Below, piece after piece: positions 1-9,405 of a stretch of 64,000 nt of DNA (within the stretch, counting starts at the first letter, position 1; every line of letters begins with the position of its first letter). The notes beneath the pieces are model-generated. The model did not search any database. It saw nothing but the letters and a program-made list of their open reading frames with translations, and was not told where the DNA came from. The DNA comes from JABDIP01 sp965237625 (GTDB lineage Bacteria; Pseudomonadota; Alphaproteobacteria; DSM-16000; Inquilinaceae), in the NCBI GenBank assembly GCA_965237625.1, contig CBDEGD010000036.1, forward strand, positions 1 through 64,000, given 5' to 3'. The translations under genes were made by a program, and so were the position numbers.

Positions 1-418
1 TTCGGAAAAACCCCTGATAGCAATCCTCCCGGTCCTGGATGTCTATATCGGTGTTGCTCGGCATGCGACGGGCTCGCGGATGATTTCGGGATCGGATGGA
101 AGGCCGGCGACCGTAGCGGAATTGTAGCAGCCCGTGAGTCGAATTCGCGCGGGCGACTTGTCCGGGAGCGACTCTCAATGGGTATTCTGCGTCAAAAGGC
201 TGTTGATTGGCCCCAAGAGGCAGAGGTCACCGGTTTTTGGTTTGACAATCTCCAGTACGGTCCTAGGATTTGTCACAGAAAAAGCGATCAAAAAAGATGG
301 TCGAATATACAGGGGGTTCGCAAATCAAAGCCCGAATTGTCGTAGTTCTGCGAACAACAAAACGACAATTCAATTTCGACCACTCGCAAACAAACCTTCT
401 TCGAATGGGGAGTTATCG
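1..418. other. Upstream region of the ABC importer operon, no gene seen
   Basis: No convincing coding sequence is visible before the substrate-binding protein gene. An open frame continues upstream from that gene to about position 134, but it has no ribosome-binding site and its translation before residue 96 is not protein-like. The region should hold the operon promoter. A 10-base inverted repeat (334-343 and 362-371) lies about 50 bases before the start codon and could be an operator. Confidence 0.5.
334..371. repeat. Inverted repeat ahead of the ABC importer operon
   Basis: Arms GAATTGTCGT (334-343) and ACGACAATTC (362-371) are perfect complements separated by 18 bases. The position just upstream of the binding-protein gene suggests a regulator site or an mRNA leader hairpin. 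No matching regulator gene lies beside it. Confidence 0.35.
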
Positions 419-2084
419 ATGAACAGGCGAGACTTGGAAAAAGTCCACGTTGCTATTCCGCAACTGGTCGACGAACTTGAGAGCGGCAAGCTGAACCGCC
501 GCGAATTCTTGCGCACGACGACCTTGCTGGGCCTTTCCTCGACAGCGGCCTATGCGGTCGTCGGCGCGATCACCGGCGAGGGCGTGGTATCGACCGCTCA
601 GGCCCAGACCGGCAACATGGGCGGAACCCTGAAGGTATCGATGGTCGTGCAGGATATCAGTGACCCGGCGGTCTTCGACTGGTCCGAGAAGGGCAACATC
701 GCCCGCCAGGTGATCGAGCCGATGACCCAGGTCGGCGCCGACAACGTGACCCGGCCCTATCTAGCCGAGGGCTGGGAAGCCAATGACGACCTGACCGAAT
801 GGACCTTCCGCCTGCGCAAGGACGCGGTCTGGAACAATGGCGACAAGTTCGGCGCTGAGGATGTGATCGCCACGTTCGAGCGCTGGCTCGACCCGGCGAC
901 CGGCTCGTCGAACCAGGGCCGGTTCTCGTCCCTCACCACGAAGGATGGCGACAGCACGGTGATGGCGCCGGGCGCGATCACCAAGGTCGACGACAATACC
1001 GTTCGCTTCCGGTTGAACTCGCCGAGCCTGTCCCTGCCGGAAAGCATGGGCGACTACCCGGCCCTGATCACCCACCGCGATTTCGCCGCCGACGGCGCCA
1101 ATCTGATCGCCAACCCGATCGGCACCGGCCCGTTCGAGCTGAAGGAACACGGCGTCGGCGAGCGCGCCGTGCTGACCAAACGCGATCCGTCGCAGTATTG
1201 GGGCGATGAGGTCTATCTGGACGGCATCACCTATATCGACCATGGCGACGACCCGGCAGCCGGCCTGTCGGCGCTGGCGTCCGGGCAGGTCGATCTGCTG
1301 AATAAGCTGAATGTGGAGCAGGTCGCGGCCGTACGGTCGATTCCGACCCTGGATCTCTATGAGACCGTCACCGGGCAGACCGGCGTGGCGCGCATGCGCG
1401 TCGTCGAGGCGCCCTTCGACAATCTCAAACTGCGCCAGGCGATCCGCGCCTGTATCGATCACCAGCGGGTGCTGGAACTGGCCTATCAGGGCCTGGGCGC
1501 GCCGGGCGAGGACCATCATGTCTGCGAGGTCCATCCGGAATACGCCAAGCTGCCTGAGGCCGGTTCAGGATTACGACAAGGCGCGCCGCCTGCTGGCGGA
1601 GGCCGGCTACCCGAACGGCATCGACCTGTCGATCGACTGTGTCGCCTCGCCGACCTGGGAACCGGCCTCATGCCAGGTGATCGCGGAGATGCTGAAGCCG
1701 GCGAATATCCGGCTGTCGGTCAACATCATGCCGGGCGGCACCTATTGGGACCGCTGGATGTCGGCGCCGTTCGGCTTCACCTCCTGGACCCACCGCCCGC
1801 TTGGGGTGCAGGTCCTGGGGCTGGCCTATCGCAGCGGCGTGGCCTGGAACGAGACGGCGTACTCCAATCCGGAGTTCGACGCCCTGCTGAGCCGTGCCGA
1901 AGGCACCCTCGATGTGGAGGCCCGACGCGATATCATGGCCCAGATCGAGGCCATCATGCAGAACGACTCGATCATCATCCAGCCGTTCTGGCGGGCGATC
2001 CACACCGCCGGCTCGAAACGGGTGAACGGGTTCAACCTGCAGCCGGCGCTTGAGCACCACTATAACCGGGTCTGGTTGAGCTAG
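419..2084 (+). pseudogene. Peptide/nickel ABC transporter substrate-binding protein, frameshifted
   Basis: This is an SBP_bac_5 (DppA/OppA-like) periplasmic binding protein of about 554 residues. The ATG at 419 follows a GGGGAG ribosome-binding site. The N-terminus has a Tat-type signal, with RREFLR followed by a hydrophobic stretch ending near AQA, so export in folded form is likely. The reading frame breaks near 1559: the first frame encodes up to HPEYAKLPE, and the homologous continuation PVQDYDKARRLLAEAG is in the next frame to the stop at 2084. One extra G in GAGGCCG explains the shift. It is the first gene of the operon and would deliver substrate to the downstream permeases. The remaining sequence is well conserved, so either the break is recent or it is a sequencing error. 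Confidence 0.8.
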
Positions 2085-2217
2085 AGACGGACGAAACGAT
2101 GGCGTCGGCGCGGCCCCCGCAAGGGAGAGCGCCGACGCCGCCGGATGCCGCCATGTCCGCCGATCCTCCCCCTAGACAAATAACCTTTGCGACCGGCCGG
2201 TGCCGGAAGGGGTTCTC

Positions 2218-3150
2218 ATGTTGATTCTGCTGGCCAAACGCGCCCTGCAGATGCTGCTGACTATGATCGTGGTGTCGATCCTGGTTTTCCTGTTGCTCGA
2301 GGTCGATGGCGGCTCCGTCGCCGTCAAGGTTCTCGGGCCTTATACGTCGGACGAGCAACGGCAGCTCTGGTTGGAAGCCAACGGCTATAACCGACCGTTG
2401 TTGATCCGCTATTTCGAGTGGCTCGGCAGCATGGCAGTGGGCGATTTCGGTGATTCGATCCGGTTTAAGGTCCCTGTCGCGGATGTGCTGTGGCCGCGCT
2501 TGTTCAATACCGCGATTCTCGGCGGAAGCGTCTTCTTGGTGATGGTGCCGCTCGGCCTGACGTTCGGCGTACTGGCCGGCATGAAGGAAGGCTCCTTCGG
2601 CGACCGGGCGCTGACCTTCATTTCGGTGTTCACGACCTCGATCCCCGAATTCGCCAGTGCCGTCCTGCTCTCGTTCATCTTCGTCTTCTGGCTGAAATGG
2701 CTGCCGGGCACCAGCGGCATGTCGGACGGGTTTTCTTGGATCCAGATGATCCTTCCCGTGATGGTGCTGGTGCTCTACGGCTTCGGATACATCTCACGCA
2801 TGATGCGGGCGTCGATGGCCGAAGTCATGCAGACCCAGTACATCCGAACCGCCGTGTTGAAAGGGCTGCCCTACAAGCGGGTGATCGGCCGGCATGCCCT
2901 GCGCAACGCGCTTATCGCGCCCTTCACGGTGATCATCCTGCAGATCAACTGGCTGCTGTCCGGCGTGATCGTGGTCGAGTTCTTCTTTGGTTACAAAGGC
3001 TTCGGCTCGCTGTTGCTGGAAGCTGCGCTCAACAAGGATATTTTCGTCATCCAAGGCTGTGCCATGGTTGCGGTTTTCGTAGCCGTCGGCACCCAGACCC
3101 TCGCGGATATCGGGTACACCTACCTCAATCCGCGCATCCGGTTCTCATAG
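2218..3150 (+). CDS. ABC transporter permease, DppB/OppB type
   Basis: This is a 310-residue inner-membrane permease of the BPD_transp_1 family, with an N-terminal anchor followed by five further hydrophobic segments. The cytoplasmic EAA-type loop is seen as the stretch around RTAVLKGLPYKRVIGRHALR, where the ATPase docks. I chose ATG 2218 over the upstream GTG at 2200 because GGAAGGGG sits five to six bases before it. It forms a heterodimer channel with the next gene. The 133-base gap after the binding protein is the widest in the operon and contains no clear terminator. Confidence 0.9.
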   Translation: MLILLAKRALQMLLTMIVVSILVFLLLEVDGGSVAVKVLGPYTSDEQRQLWLEANGYNRPLLIRYFEWLGSMAVGDFGDSIRFKVPVADVLWPRLFNTAILGGSVFLVMVPLGLTFGVLAGMKEGSFGDRALTFISVFTTSIPEFASAVLLSFIFVFWLKWLPGTSGMSDGFSWIQMILPVMVLVLYGFGYISRMMRASMAEVMQTQYIRTAVLKGLPYKRVIGRHALRNALIAPFTVIILQINWLLSGVIVVEFFFGYKGFGSLLLEAALNKDIFVIQGCAMVAVFVAVGTQTLADIGYTYLNPRIRFS

Positions 3151-3163
3151 GGGCGCGCGGACC

Positions 3164-4108
3164 ATGACAGACAACGCACTCGACACGCTGGATGCCACCA
3201 TCCGCCGGCCCAACCGGCTCCTCTCCTTGTTGCGATCGATCGCCCTCTTGCGCGAGAGCGTTGTCGGCATGATCGGCGCCGTGCTGGTGGGATTCTGGGT
3301 CCTGGTGGCCATCCTCGTTCCGGTGATTTCGCCATTCCCACCCAACCAGCAACTCGTGCCAATGCTGTTCGCCCAGCCGGGCACCGAGATCCCCGCCGGC
3401 ACCTACATCGATTTGCCGACCGGTGAGCGGGTCGAGGCCACCGGTGCCTATCTTCTTGGCGGCGACAATCTCGGCCGCGACATCCTGTCCCGCCTCATCT
3501 ATGGCACGCAAAGGGTGCTGGTCTTCGCCTCCCTGGCGACGTCGCTGGCCTATTCGGTCGGCATCGTCATGGGTTTGGCGGCCGGCTATTTCCGGGGATG
3601 GATCGACGATCTGCTCAGCCGGTTCGCCGATCTGATCCTGTCCTTCCCGATACTCGTGCTGTACGTGGTCATCATCACCACCTTCGGCGCATCGCCGATC
3701 AACATCATGCTGGCAGTGGTGTTCGCCAGCAGTCCGGGCATCATGAAGATCGTGCGCGGGCTGGTGCTCGACCTGCGCAACCGGGACTACGTCGCGGCCG
3801 CCCAGACAAGGGGTGAAAGCCCCTGGTACATCATGTTCGTGGAGATCCTGCCGAATGCCCGCGGGCCGCTGATCGTCGATATCTGTCTCAGGCTCGGCTA
3901 CACCACGATCACCATCGGCGTGCTCGGCTTCCTGGGCCTCGGCCTGCCGCCGCCGGACCCGGATTGGGGCGGCATGGTCAACGAGACCCGGAGCATGGCG
4001 CTGTTCGCCCCGCATATGACGATCTTCCCGTGCCTGGCGATCTCCTCCCTGGTGCTCGGCCTCAACCTGCTGGCCGACGGCTTGCGCGAAATTTCGCTGA
4101 GGGACTAG
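3164..4108 (+). CDS. ABC transporter permease, DppC/OppC type
   Basis: This 314-residue permease is the partner of the preceding DppB-like protein. It has the short N-terminal OppC_N region with one membrane helix, then a periplasmic loop and the BPD_transp_1 core with the coupling-loop sequence AAAQTRGESPWYIMFVEILP. It starts 13 bases after the previous stop and ends four bases before the ATPase gene, so translational coupling is likely. The family imports peptides, nickel, opines or related solutes, and the substrate cannot be read from the sequence. Confidence 0.9.
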   Translation: MTDNALDTLDATIRRPNRLLSLLRSIALLRESVVGMIGAVLVGFWVLVAILVPVISPFPPNQQLVPMLFAQPGTEIPAGTYIDLPTGERVEATGAYLLGGDNLGRDILSRLIYGTQRVLVFASLATSLAYSVGIVMGLAAGYFRGWIDDLLSRFADLILSFPILVLYVVIITTFGASPINIMLAVVFASSPGIMKIVRGLVLDLRNRDYVAAAQTRGESPWYIMFVEILPNARGPLIVDICLRLGYTTITIGVLGFLGLGLPPPDPDWGGMVNETRSMALFAPHMTIFPCLAISSLVLGLNLLADGLREISLRD

Positions 4109-4112
4109 AGCG

Positions 4113-6233
4113 ATGCCGGATACCAACGTTGCCGTGCCGGTCCTGGAGATCAAGGACCTCCGCCTGTCCTATTTCACCCGCGCCGGCGAAATACCGGCGG
4201 TGATCGATTTCAACCTGACCCTCGACAAGGGCGAGGCGGTCGGGTTGGTCGGCGAATCCGGCTGCGGCAAGTCGACCGTCGCCATGGCAATCATGCGCTA
4301 TATGGGCGGTAACGGCGCCATCGTCGGCGGCTCGATCAAGTTCAAGGGACGGGACATGGCGGAAATGTCGGAGGAGGAGCTGCGCCAGCTCCGCGGCTCC
4401 GAGATCGCCATGATCTACCAGGAGCCGATGTCGGCCCTCAACCCGAGCATGACCATCGGCGAGCAGTTGATGGAGGTGCCACTGAACCATGAAGAGGGCA
4501 TCACTGCTGAAGAGGCGCGGGCGCGATCCGTGGAGATGCTGGCCAAGGTCAAGCTGCCAGATGCGGCCCGGCTCATGCTTGCCTATCCGCACCAGATCTC
4601 CGGCGGCCAACAGCAGCGCGTGGTGATCGCCATGGCGCTGCTGTCCGGGCCGTCCCTGCTGTTGCTCGACGAGCCGACGACCGCTCTGGATGTGACGGTC
4701 GAGGCCGGCATTGTCGAACTGATCGCGGAGATCGCCGAGAGTTTCGGCAGTTCCATGCTCTATATCAGCCACAATCTCGGACTGATCCTCGACACCTGTG
4801 ACCGGGTCTGTGTGATGTATTCCGGCGAGGTCGCCGAGGAAGCGCCGATCAAGGAGATCTTCGACAATCCAAGGCATCCCTATACGCGCGGGCTGTTCGA
4901 CTGCATTCCGACGCCGGGCCGCGACAAGAACTCCCACCCGCTGACCCCGATCCGCGGGCAATTGCCGCTGCCCCATGAACGCCCGGACGGCTGCTTTTTC
5001 GGCCCGCGCTGCGATCATTTCGAGGCCGCTGTCTGCGGCACCGGACTTATCACCATGCGCCCGGTGCCTGAACAGGATGGCCATAACATACGGTGCTCTC
5101 GCTGGCAGGAGATCGACTGGGCCGCCCAGACGACCGAAACGGCCGTCCACCAGGCGTCCGGGGTCGGCGACGTGGTCCTGAAATCGGACGACATGCAGAA
5201 ATACTATGAGGTCCCCGATCGCTCGCTCGGGGCGCTTTGGGCGGCCTTCCGCGAGAATCCGATCACCGCTCTGATCTCCGGCGGTCAAGTCCGCCACGTG
5301 AAGGCAAATGAAACCCTCAGCTTCGAAGCGCGACGCGGTCAGACCGTGGCCATCGTCGGCGAGTCCGGGTGCGGCAAATCGACCTTCGCCAAGGTGCTGA
5401 TGGGGCTGGAAACGGCAACCGGCGGGTCGCTGACCCTCAACGACACGAATATCGCCGATATGGCGGTGCGCGACCGCACGGCGGAACAGCTCAGTTCGTT
5501 GCAGATGGTCTTTCAGAACCCCAACGAGACCCTGAATCCGAGCATGACAATCGGCTCGCAGATCGGCCGGGTGATCCGCAAATTCGGCGTGGAGAGCGAT
5601 TCCGGAAAGATCGAGCAGCGGGTCGCCAGGCTTCTCGACCTGGTCAAGTTGCCGCGGGATTTCGCGCGCCGCCGGCCGCGGCAGCTTTCCGGCGGACAGA
5701 AACAGCGGATCGGCATCGCCCGGGCCTTTGCCGGCAACCCATCGATGGTGGTGGCCGACGAGCCGGTTTCGGCGCTGGACGTCTCGGTTTCCGCCGCCGT
5801 CACCGGACTCCTGATGGATATCCAGCGGCAAGCGGATACGACCTTGTTGTTCATCAGCCACGATCTTGGTGTGGTTCAGTATCTGGCCGACCGCGTCGTG
5901 GTGATGTATCTGGGCTCGATCATGGAGCAGGGCGCCACGGACGAGGTGTTTGCCCCGCCCTACCATCCTTACACCGAGGCCCTGCTATCGGCGGTGCCGA
6001 TCGCCGACACCTCTGTGAAGAAGAAGCGGATCATTCTCGAAGGGGCGATGCCCAGCGTGTTGAATCCACCGACGGGCTGTCCCTTCCATACCCGCTGTCC
6101 CCGCAAGATTGGCGCGATCTGCGAGGATTCCACCCCGCCCGTAATCCGCACCGAAAGCGGGCACTCAATCTCCTGTCATATACCTTTGGATGAATTGCGG
6201 AAGGTCGATCCCGTAATTACAACTGTTGCGTAG
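4113..6233 (+). CDS. Fused double ABC ATPase, DppD-DppF type
   Basis: This 706-residue protein carries two complete nucleotide-binding domains that are separate proteins (DppD and DppF) in many bacteria. Each half has a Walker A GESGCGKST, a signature (SGGQQQR in the first half, SGGQKQR in the second) and a Walker B ending DEP. Each also ends in the oligopeptide-transporter C-terminal region with a cysteine cluster (CFFGPRCDHFEAAVC and CPFHTRCPRKIGAIC), which in this family can hold an iron-sulfur site. It powers import through the two permeases upstream and is the last gene of the operon. Confidence 0.92.
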   Translation: MPDTNVAVPVLEIKDLRLSYFTRAGEIPAVIDFNLTLDKGEAVGLVGESGCGKSTVAMAIMRYMGGNGAIVGGSIKFKGRDMAEMSEEELRQLRGSEIAMIYQEPMSALNPSMTIGEQLMEVPLNHEEGITAEEARARSVEMLAKVKLPDAARLMLAYPHQISGGQQQRVVIAMALLSGPSLLLLDEPTTALDVTVEAGIVELIAEIAESFGSSMLYISHNLGLILDTCDRVCVMYSGEVAEEAPIKEIFDNPRHPYTRGLFDCIPTPGRDKNSHPLTPIRGQLPLPHERPDGCFFGPRCDHFEAAVCGTGLITMRPVPEQDGHNIRCSRWQEIDWAAQTTETAVHQASGVGDVVLKSDDMQKYYEVPDRSLGALWAAFRENPITALISGGQVRHVKANETLSFEARRGQTVAIVGESGCGKSTFAKVLMGLETATGGSLTLNDTNIADMAVRDRTAEQLSSLQMVFQNPNETLNPSMTIGSQIGRVIRKFGVESDSGKIEQRVARLLDLVKLPRDFARRRPRQLSGGQKQRIGIARAFAGNPSMVVADEPVSALDVSVSAAVTGLLMDIQRQADTTLLFISHDLGVVQYLADRVVVMYLGSIMEQGATDEVFAPPYHPYTEALLSAVPIADTSVKKKRIILEGAMPSVLNPPTGCPFHTRCPRKIGAICEDSTPPVIRTESGHSISCHIPLDELRKVDPVITTVA

Positions 6234-6406
6234 TAGCCAGCTCGCGTATTCGCCACTGGGTATGCGAACGGCTACCGACATGGACATGTCGGGCAACAGG
6301 CGGATCGATATTGGTCGGCCTTCTTGAGGAAGACGGCGGCAAGTCGTCTCCTCTGGGGTTTCTCGGCTCGGAAAAACCCACGTGAAACAGATTAAGGTAT
6401 TGATTT

Positions 6407-6874
6407 ATGGGAGTAATTGAAATGGAAGCTGCGCCAGTCGATACGCCGCGCCGGCGCCGCAAGACAATCGCTATCGACGGGCCGGATCCGGTCGATGTTC
6501 ACGTCGGCATGCGTCTTCGCCAGCGCCGCACGCTGCTTGGCATGAGCCAGGAAAAATTGGCGAAGGCCTTCGGCGTGTCCTTCCAGCAGGTTCAAAAATA
6601 CGAGCGTGGCGCGAATCGCATCAGCGCCAGCCGGTTGCACCTGCTGACCAAGATACTTGACGTGCCGGTGTCCTATTTCTTTGAGGGCCTGCCGTCTTCC
6701 ATCACGGATCGCCCGTTGCCGTCCGATTCCGACGCACCGGATCGTATGACGAGCCGCGAGACCCTGGAGTTGGTTCGGGCCTATTACAAGATCCTGGATC
6801 CGGGCGTGCGCAAGCGTCTGGTCGATTTGGCCCGTGCTCTGGGCAAGGAAGAGCAGGTATCTCAGGAGAGCTAG
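6407..6874 (+). CDS. XRE-family transcriptional regulator, PraR-like
   Basis: This 155-residue DNA-binding protein has a Cro/C1-type helix-turn-helix around residues 37-92 (RLRQRRTLLGMSQEKLAKAF, then FQQVQKYERGANRISASRL). The C-terminal part is short and helical. It resembles the alphaproteobacterial HTH_3 group that includes PraR of Azorhizobium and Rhizobium. It is transcribed alone, 173 bases after the transporter operon, with a weak AAGG site before ATG 6407. ATG 6422 is a possible alternative start. Its targets are unknown. The following 330 bases are non-coding. Confidence 0.8.
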   Translation: MGVIEMEAAPVDTPRRRRKTIAIDGPDPVDVHVGMRLRQRRTLLGMSQEKLAKAFGVSFQQVQKYERGANRISASRLHLLTKILDVPVSYFFEGLPSSITDRPLPSDSDAPDRMTSRETLELVRAYYKILDPGVRKRLVDLARALGKEEQVSQES

Positions 6875-7202
6875 GTCCCGACTGAAACCGGGCCGGGAAA
6901 TCCGGCACCGGGGGTATTTCCGAGCCACTGTCTCCCGTCCGAAGGTACAGCGCCATCGGGTCGGGGGCAGGGGATCGGGAACGGGTGGGGCGGCTGAATG
7001 CCCCGGCCGCGTGGGATTGGCATCGAAGAGGTCCTGCCTCGCGCATTAGCGTTCGGCCGACCGGCAGGCCAGTCCTGTTTCCGCTTTACTTTTTTTTGGG
7101 AGCGATGCTGCCTGCCGTTAACCGGGCTGGTAAGGCGGCGCTTGGAGCACGATGAGATTAGGTCAGATGACCTAATCTCATCGTGCTCTAAATCATTCCG
7201 CT
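6875..7202. other. Non-coding gap between convergent genes
   Basis: No supported gene is seen. The gap holds a run of T residues near 7090-7097 and a perfect 44-base palindrome at 7145-7188, described separately. Both flanking genes point into this gap, so transcription must stop here from either side. Confidence 0.5.
7145..7188. repeat. Perfect 21-base inverted repeat with a 2-base loop
   Basis: Two 21-base arms starting GAGCACGATGAG and ending CTCATCGTGCTC are exact reverse complements around a GA spacer. It lies between two convergent genes and has no following T tract, so it is more like a dispersed palindromic (REP-type) unit than a classical terminator. It could still form a strong hairpin in both transcripts. 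Confidence 0.85.
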
Positions 7203-7640
7203 CTAGAAGAGCGAGAGCGGATCGGTGATGATTCGACTGCTGGTTCGTTCGATGTTCACGCCCGCTGGCGGTGTTGGAGCGTTCCCCAAGATGAGGCGCT
7301 CGACCCGAAACGGGTCAACTACAGCCAAAGTCGTCGATTCCTGATCGATCAGATTGCGAATCTGCGGATCCGCCTCGGCTGCGCCAGCCATGGTCAACAA
7401 TCTGCTCTCGCCGGCCGATAGCCCGACACGCGGCGCTTGGCGCAATTCCGGACCCACAGAAGTGGTTCCGGGGCGCAGCGCATATTCGGGCGGTATGTAT
7501 AGCGGCACCTGCGATGCCGTCGTTGCGAGCTCAGGCGCACTTCCGGTATCGCCAATCGCAAATTCGGCATCGGGTCCGCCACACGCCGCCAGCGCTGTCG
7601 TCACCGCAGCAACCGATAGAGCCACGAACATCCTGTTCAT
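7203..7640 (-). CDS. DUF3035 outer-membrane lipoprotein (BamF-like family)
   Basis: This 145-residue protein has a lipoprotein signal with the lipobox LAAC, so it should be acylated at the cysteine at residue 20. The mature part shows the DUF3035 pattern: a proline-rich segment (VPLYIPPEYALRPG), then LSAGESRLLTMAGAAEADPQ. In some alphaproteobacteria this family is annotated as the BamF subunit of the outer-membrane barrel assembly complex, and that link is inference here. The start at 7640 follows a GGAGAGG site. Longer in-frame starts lack a signal peptide. Confidence 0.75.
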   Translation of the reverse strand: MNRMFVALSVAAVTTALAACGGPDAEFAIGDTGSAPELATTASQVPLYIPPEYALRPGTTSVGPELRQAPRVGLSAGESRLLTMAGAAEADPQIRNLIDQESTTLAVVDPFRVERLILGNAPTPPAGVNIERTSSRIITDPLSLF

Positions 7641-7716
7641 TCTTGCCTCTCCGGACAAGGGATCGGGCCCCATCCAATGAAATGCCGGTATGCTGGCCGC
7701 TATCGATTCCGTCCGG

Positions 7717-8181
7717 TCAGGCGGAGTTTTCCAGTAGTGGCCGAACCCCGGACTCCTTCGGGACGTCTCGCTTCTCAGCGACGGCCGGCCCCGGTCGCAG
7801 TACCTGAGAATCGAGACGGCGCGCAAACTGATCGAACAGTTCGGCGACGCATTTGGCGACGTTTTTCTGATGGCCTTCGATCAAATGCTCGGAGGCCTGG
7901 GCGCACATCGCTGCGAAATGTCGCGCCGACCTTACCGCCGTGTCATGCGCCTCCAACCGGACCTCATCGAAGGTCTGAAGAATGTAATCGCGGGCAATAT
8001 TCTCTTCGACTGTCTTCAGGGACGCTTCCTCAATCATGCCCTTCTTGAGCATGCTGAAGACTTGGTCGGTTTCGGTGGTGATGCGTTCGAAGATTTGATC
8101 CACCCGCTCCATATCCGTTGGGATGGAGTTCAAGCGGTCGACGGCGATCTTCGGCTGCAGCGCTGCCTTGGGGTTATTCAT
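7717..8181 (-). CDS. Hypothetical helical protein
   Basis: I do not recognise this 154-residue protein. It is predicted to be almost entirely helical and soluble, with no signal peptide or membrane segment. Repeated charged/hydrophobic patterns (FERITTETDQVFSMLKKGMI, and AMCAQASEHLIEGHQ) resemble the amphipathic helices of phasin-like or coiled-coil proteins, but no diagnostic motif is present. The ATG at 8181 is chosen because the upstream extension is not protein-like. It is followed by the lipoprotein gene 76 bases away on the same strand and may be cotranscribed with it. The neighbour on the other side is divergent. Confidence 0.6.
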   Translation of the reverse strand: MNNPKAALQPKIAVDRLNSIPTDMERVDQIFERITTETDQVFSMLKKGMIEEASLKTVEENIARDYILQTFDEVRLEAHDTAVRSARHFAAMCAQASEHLIEGHQKNVAKCVAELFDQFARRLDSQVLRPGPAVAEKRDVPKESGVRPLLENSA

Positions 8182-8324
8182 GCTTTGATTCCCGGAAAGC
8201 GGGTTGACAGGTTTGACATTCTGCGGCGGCAGTAGAGTATACAGATCATTAACCAACTGGCGAGATGCAATCCAGCGGCAATAGTTCCGACACGAAAGCA
8301 CGGTCGAATTATGGCAAACCGCCC

Positions 8325-8870
8325 ATGACGAAAGAGAATCCATCGCAGTTCATGCACAAAACGCTTCGGTTCCTAATCTGTGCGTTTGTTTTGTCGGGCG
8401 GTGCGCTGCAGGCCGATGCGTGGGCGCAGGATGCGATGAGCGACCGCTATGCGGCAATCCGGGCGCCGACCGAGGCCCTGGTCGGCCGGATTGGCCGCCA
8501 AAGACTTCAGGCGGACCACAATGCACTTACCCAGGAGCGGATCCGGGTGCGGGGCCAGCTACGGCAGACCGAATATCTGCGGCTCCTGGACCCGGTTTCT
8601 GGCATGGCGGCCGCGGAACGCGCCCTGGATGGCCGGCTGGACCGGCTTGGCACCGACCTGCGGGAAACCAGGGCGCTGCTGGCCGAACAGGCCCGTGCGC
8701 GCGGGGACCTACCAATATCCGGCTTGCCGCCGCTGCAGAGTATCGATCCGGGCGTCACCGGTCTGGAGACGGTGCCGGCGGGATTCAGTGATCGCACGAT
8801 GGCCGAAGCCGTTGTCGATGCCCGGGCCTTCGTTGACGAGCTCTTGCGCGCGAACCGGTCGCGGCCATAA
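8325..8870 (+). CDS. Hypothetical exported coiled-coil protein
   Basis: This protein of about 181 residues is not assigned to a family. A signal peptide is visible (MHKTLRFLICAFVLSGGALQ, cleavage near AWAQ). The mature part is arginine/leucine-rich with heptad-like spacing (residues 55-130), consistent with a periplasmic coiled coil. Either ATG 8325 or ATG 8352 could be the start; 8352 gives the more typical signal peptide, and neither has a strong ribosome-binding site. It is divergent from the helical protein gene and stops just before the tRNA-Asn terminator. Confidence 0.6.
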   Translation: MTKENPSQFMHKTLRFLICAFVLSGGALQADAWAQDAMSDRYAAIRAPTEALVGRIGRQRLQADHNALTQERIRVRGQLRQTEYLRLLDPVSGMAAAERALDGRLDRLGTDLRETRALLAEQARARGDLPISGLPPLQSIDPGVTGLETVPAGFSDRTMAEAVVDARAFVDELLRANRSRP

Positions 8871-8880
8871 GGGCGGACGT

Positions 8881-8911
8881 AAAAAGGGCCCGGGTCGCAA
8901 GACCCAGGCCC
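8881..8911 (-). terminator. Rho-independent terminator of tRNA-Asn
   Basis: On the minus strand the sequence reads GGGCCTGGGTC, a four-base TTGC loop, GACCCGGGCCC, then TTTTT. The 11-base stem has one mismatch in the middle. It starts nine bases after the tRNA-Asn CCA end and is a textbook intrinsic terminator. It also lies just after the stop of the convergent exported-protein gene. Confidence 0.9.
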
Positions 8912-8919
8912 TCTTGAAT

Positions 8920-8995
8920 TGGCTCCCCGGGCCGGACTCGAACCAGCGACAGGGTGATTAACAGTCACCTGCTCTACCAACTGAGCTACCGGGGA
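8920..8995 (-). tRNA. tRNA-Asn (GTT)
   Basis: A 76-base cloverleaf including an encoded CCA. The acceptor stem is TCCCCGG/CCGGGGA, the D loop contains AGCTCAGTTGGTAGAGC, the anticodon loop is CTGTTAA (anticodon GTT), and the T arm contains GGTTCGAGTCC. It lies downstream of tRNA-Cys on the same strand and upstream of a strong terminator, so the two are probably cotranscribed. Confidence 0.97.
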
Positions 8996-9114
8996 TCAAA
9001 TCGGCGGTGCCATCTCAGGCCCCGACCGTATGGCGCGCGACTTATAACAAACCCTTTTCAGCGATGCCAGCCCGTCAACGTCGAATGATGGCATCGAAAT
9101 CGTATTCTCCGAAT

Positions 9115-9188
9115 TGGAGGCGCGGACCGGAGTCGAACCGGTGTACACGGATTTGCAGTCCGCTGCCTGACCACTCAGCCACCGCGCC
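9115..9188 (-). tRNA. tRNA-Cys (GCA)
   Basis: A 74-base cloverleaf with encoded CCA. The acceptor stem is GGCGCGG/CCGCGCC, the anticodon loop is CTGCAAA (anticodon GCA), and the T arm contains GGTTCGACTCC. No terminator is visible between it and tRNA-Asn 119 bases downstream. Confidence 0.97.
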
Positions 9189-9405
9189 GCCGGAGCACGC
9201 GGTGAGCTATAGACGCGCCATCGCGCGCCGGTCAAGCGCTTCAAGCCATCGATCCGGCCCCACGTGCCGACCCTACGCGCGATCCTTACCCTTTGTTTAC
9301 CTTAACGGGTCTGTATAATCGGCAACACGCACTGTATAAGACGGCGTGACGGTCACCGGTCGTGACCGTGCGTCTTTGCCCCTTTTTGCCAAGCCCCTGA
9401 ACACG

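Noticed and set aside
4062..5966. A 634-codon open frame antisense to the double ABC ATPase
   Set aside because: Its translation is His/Asp/Gly-rich without domains, a shadow of GC-rich coding DNA. The sense protein has all ABC motifs.
7084..7097. T-rich run after the XRE regulator as an intrinsic terminator
   Set aside because: No stable GC-rich stem is directly upstream of the T run. The strong palindrome lies about 50 bases further on.
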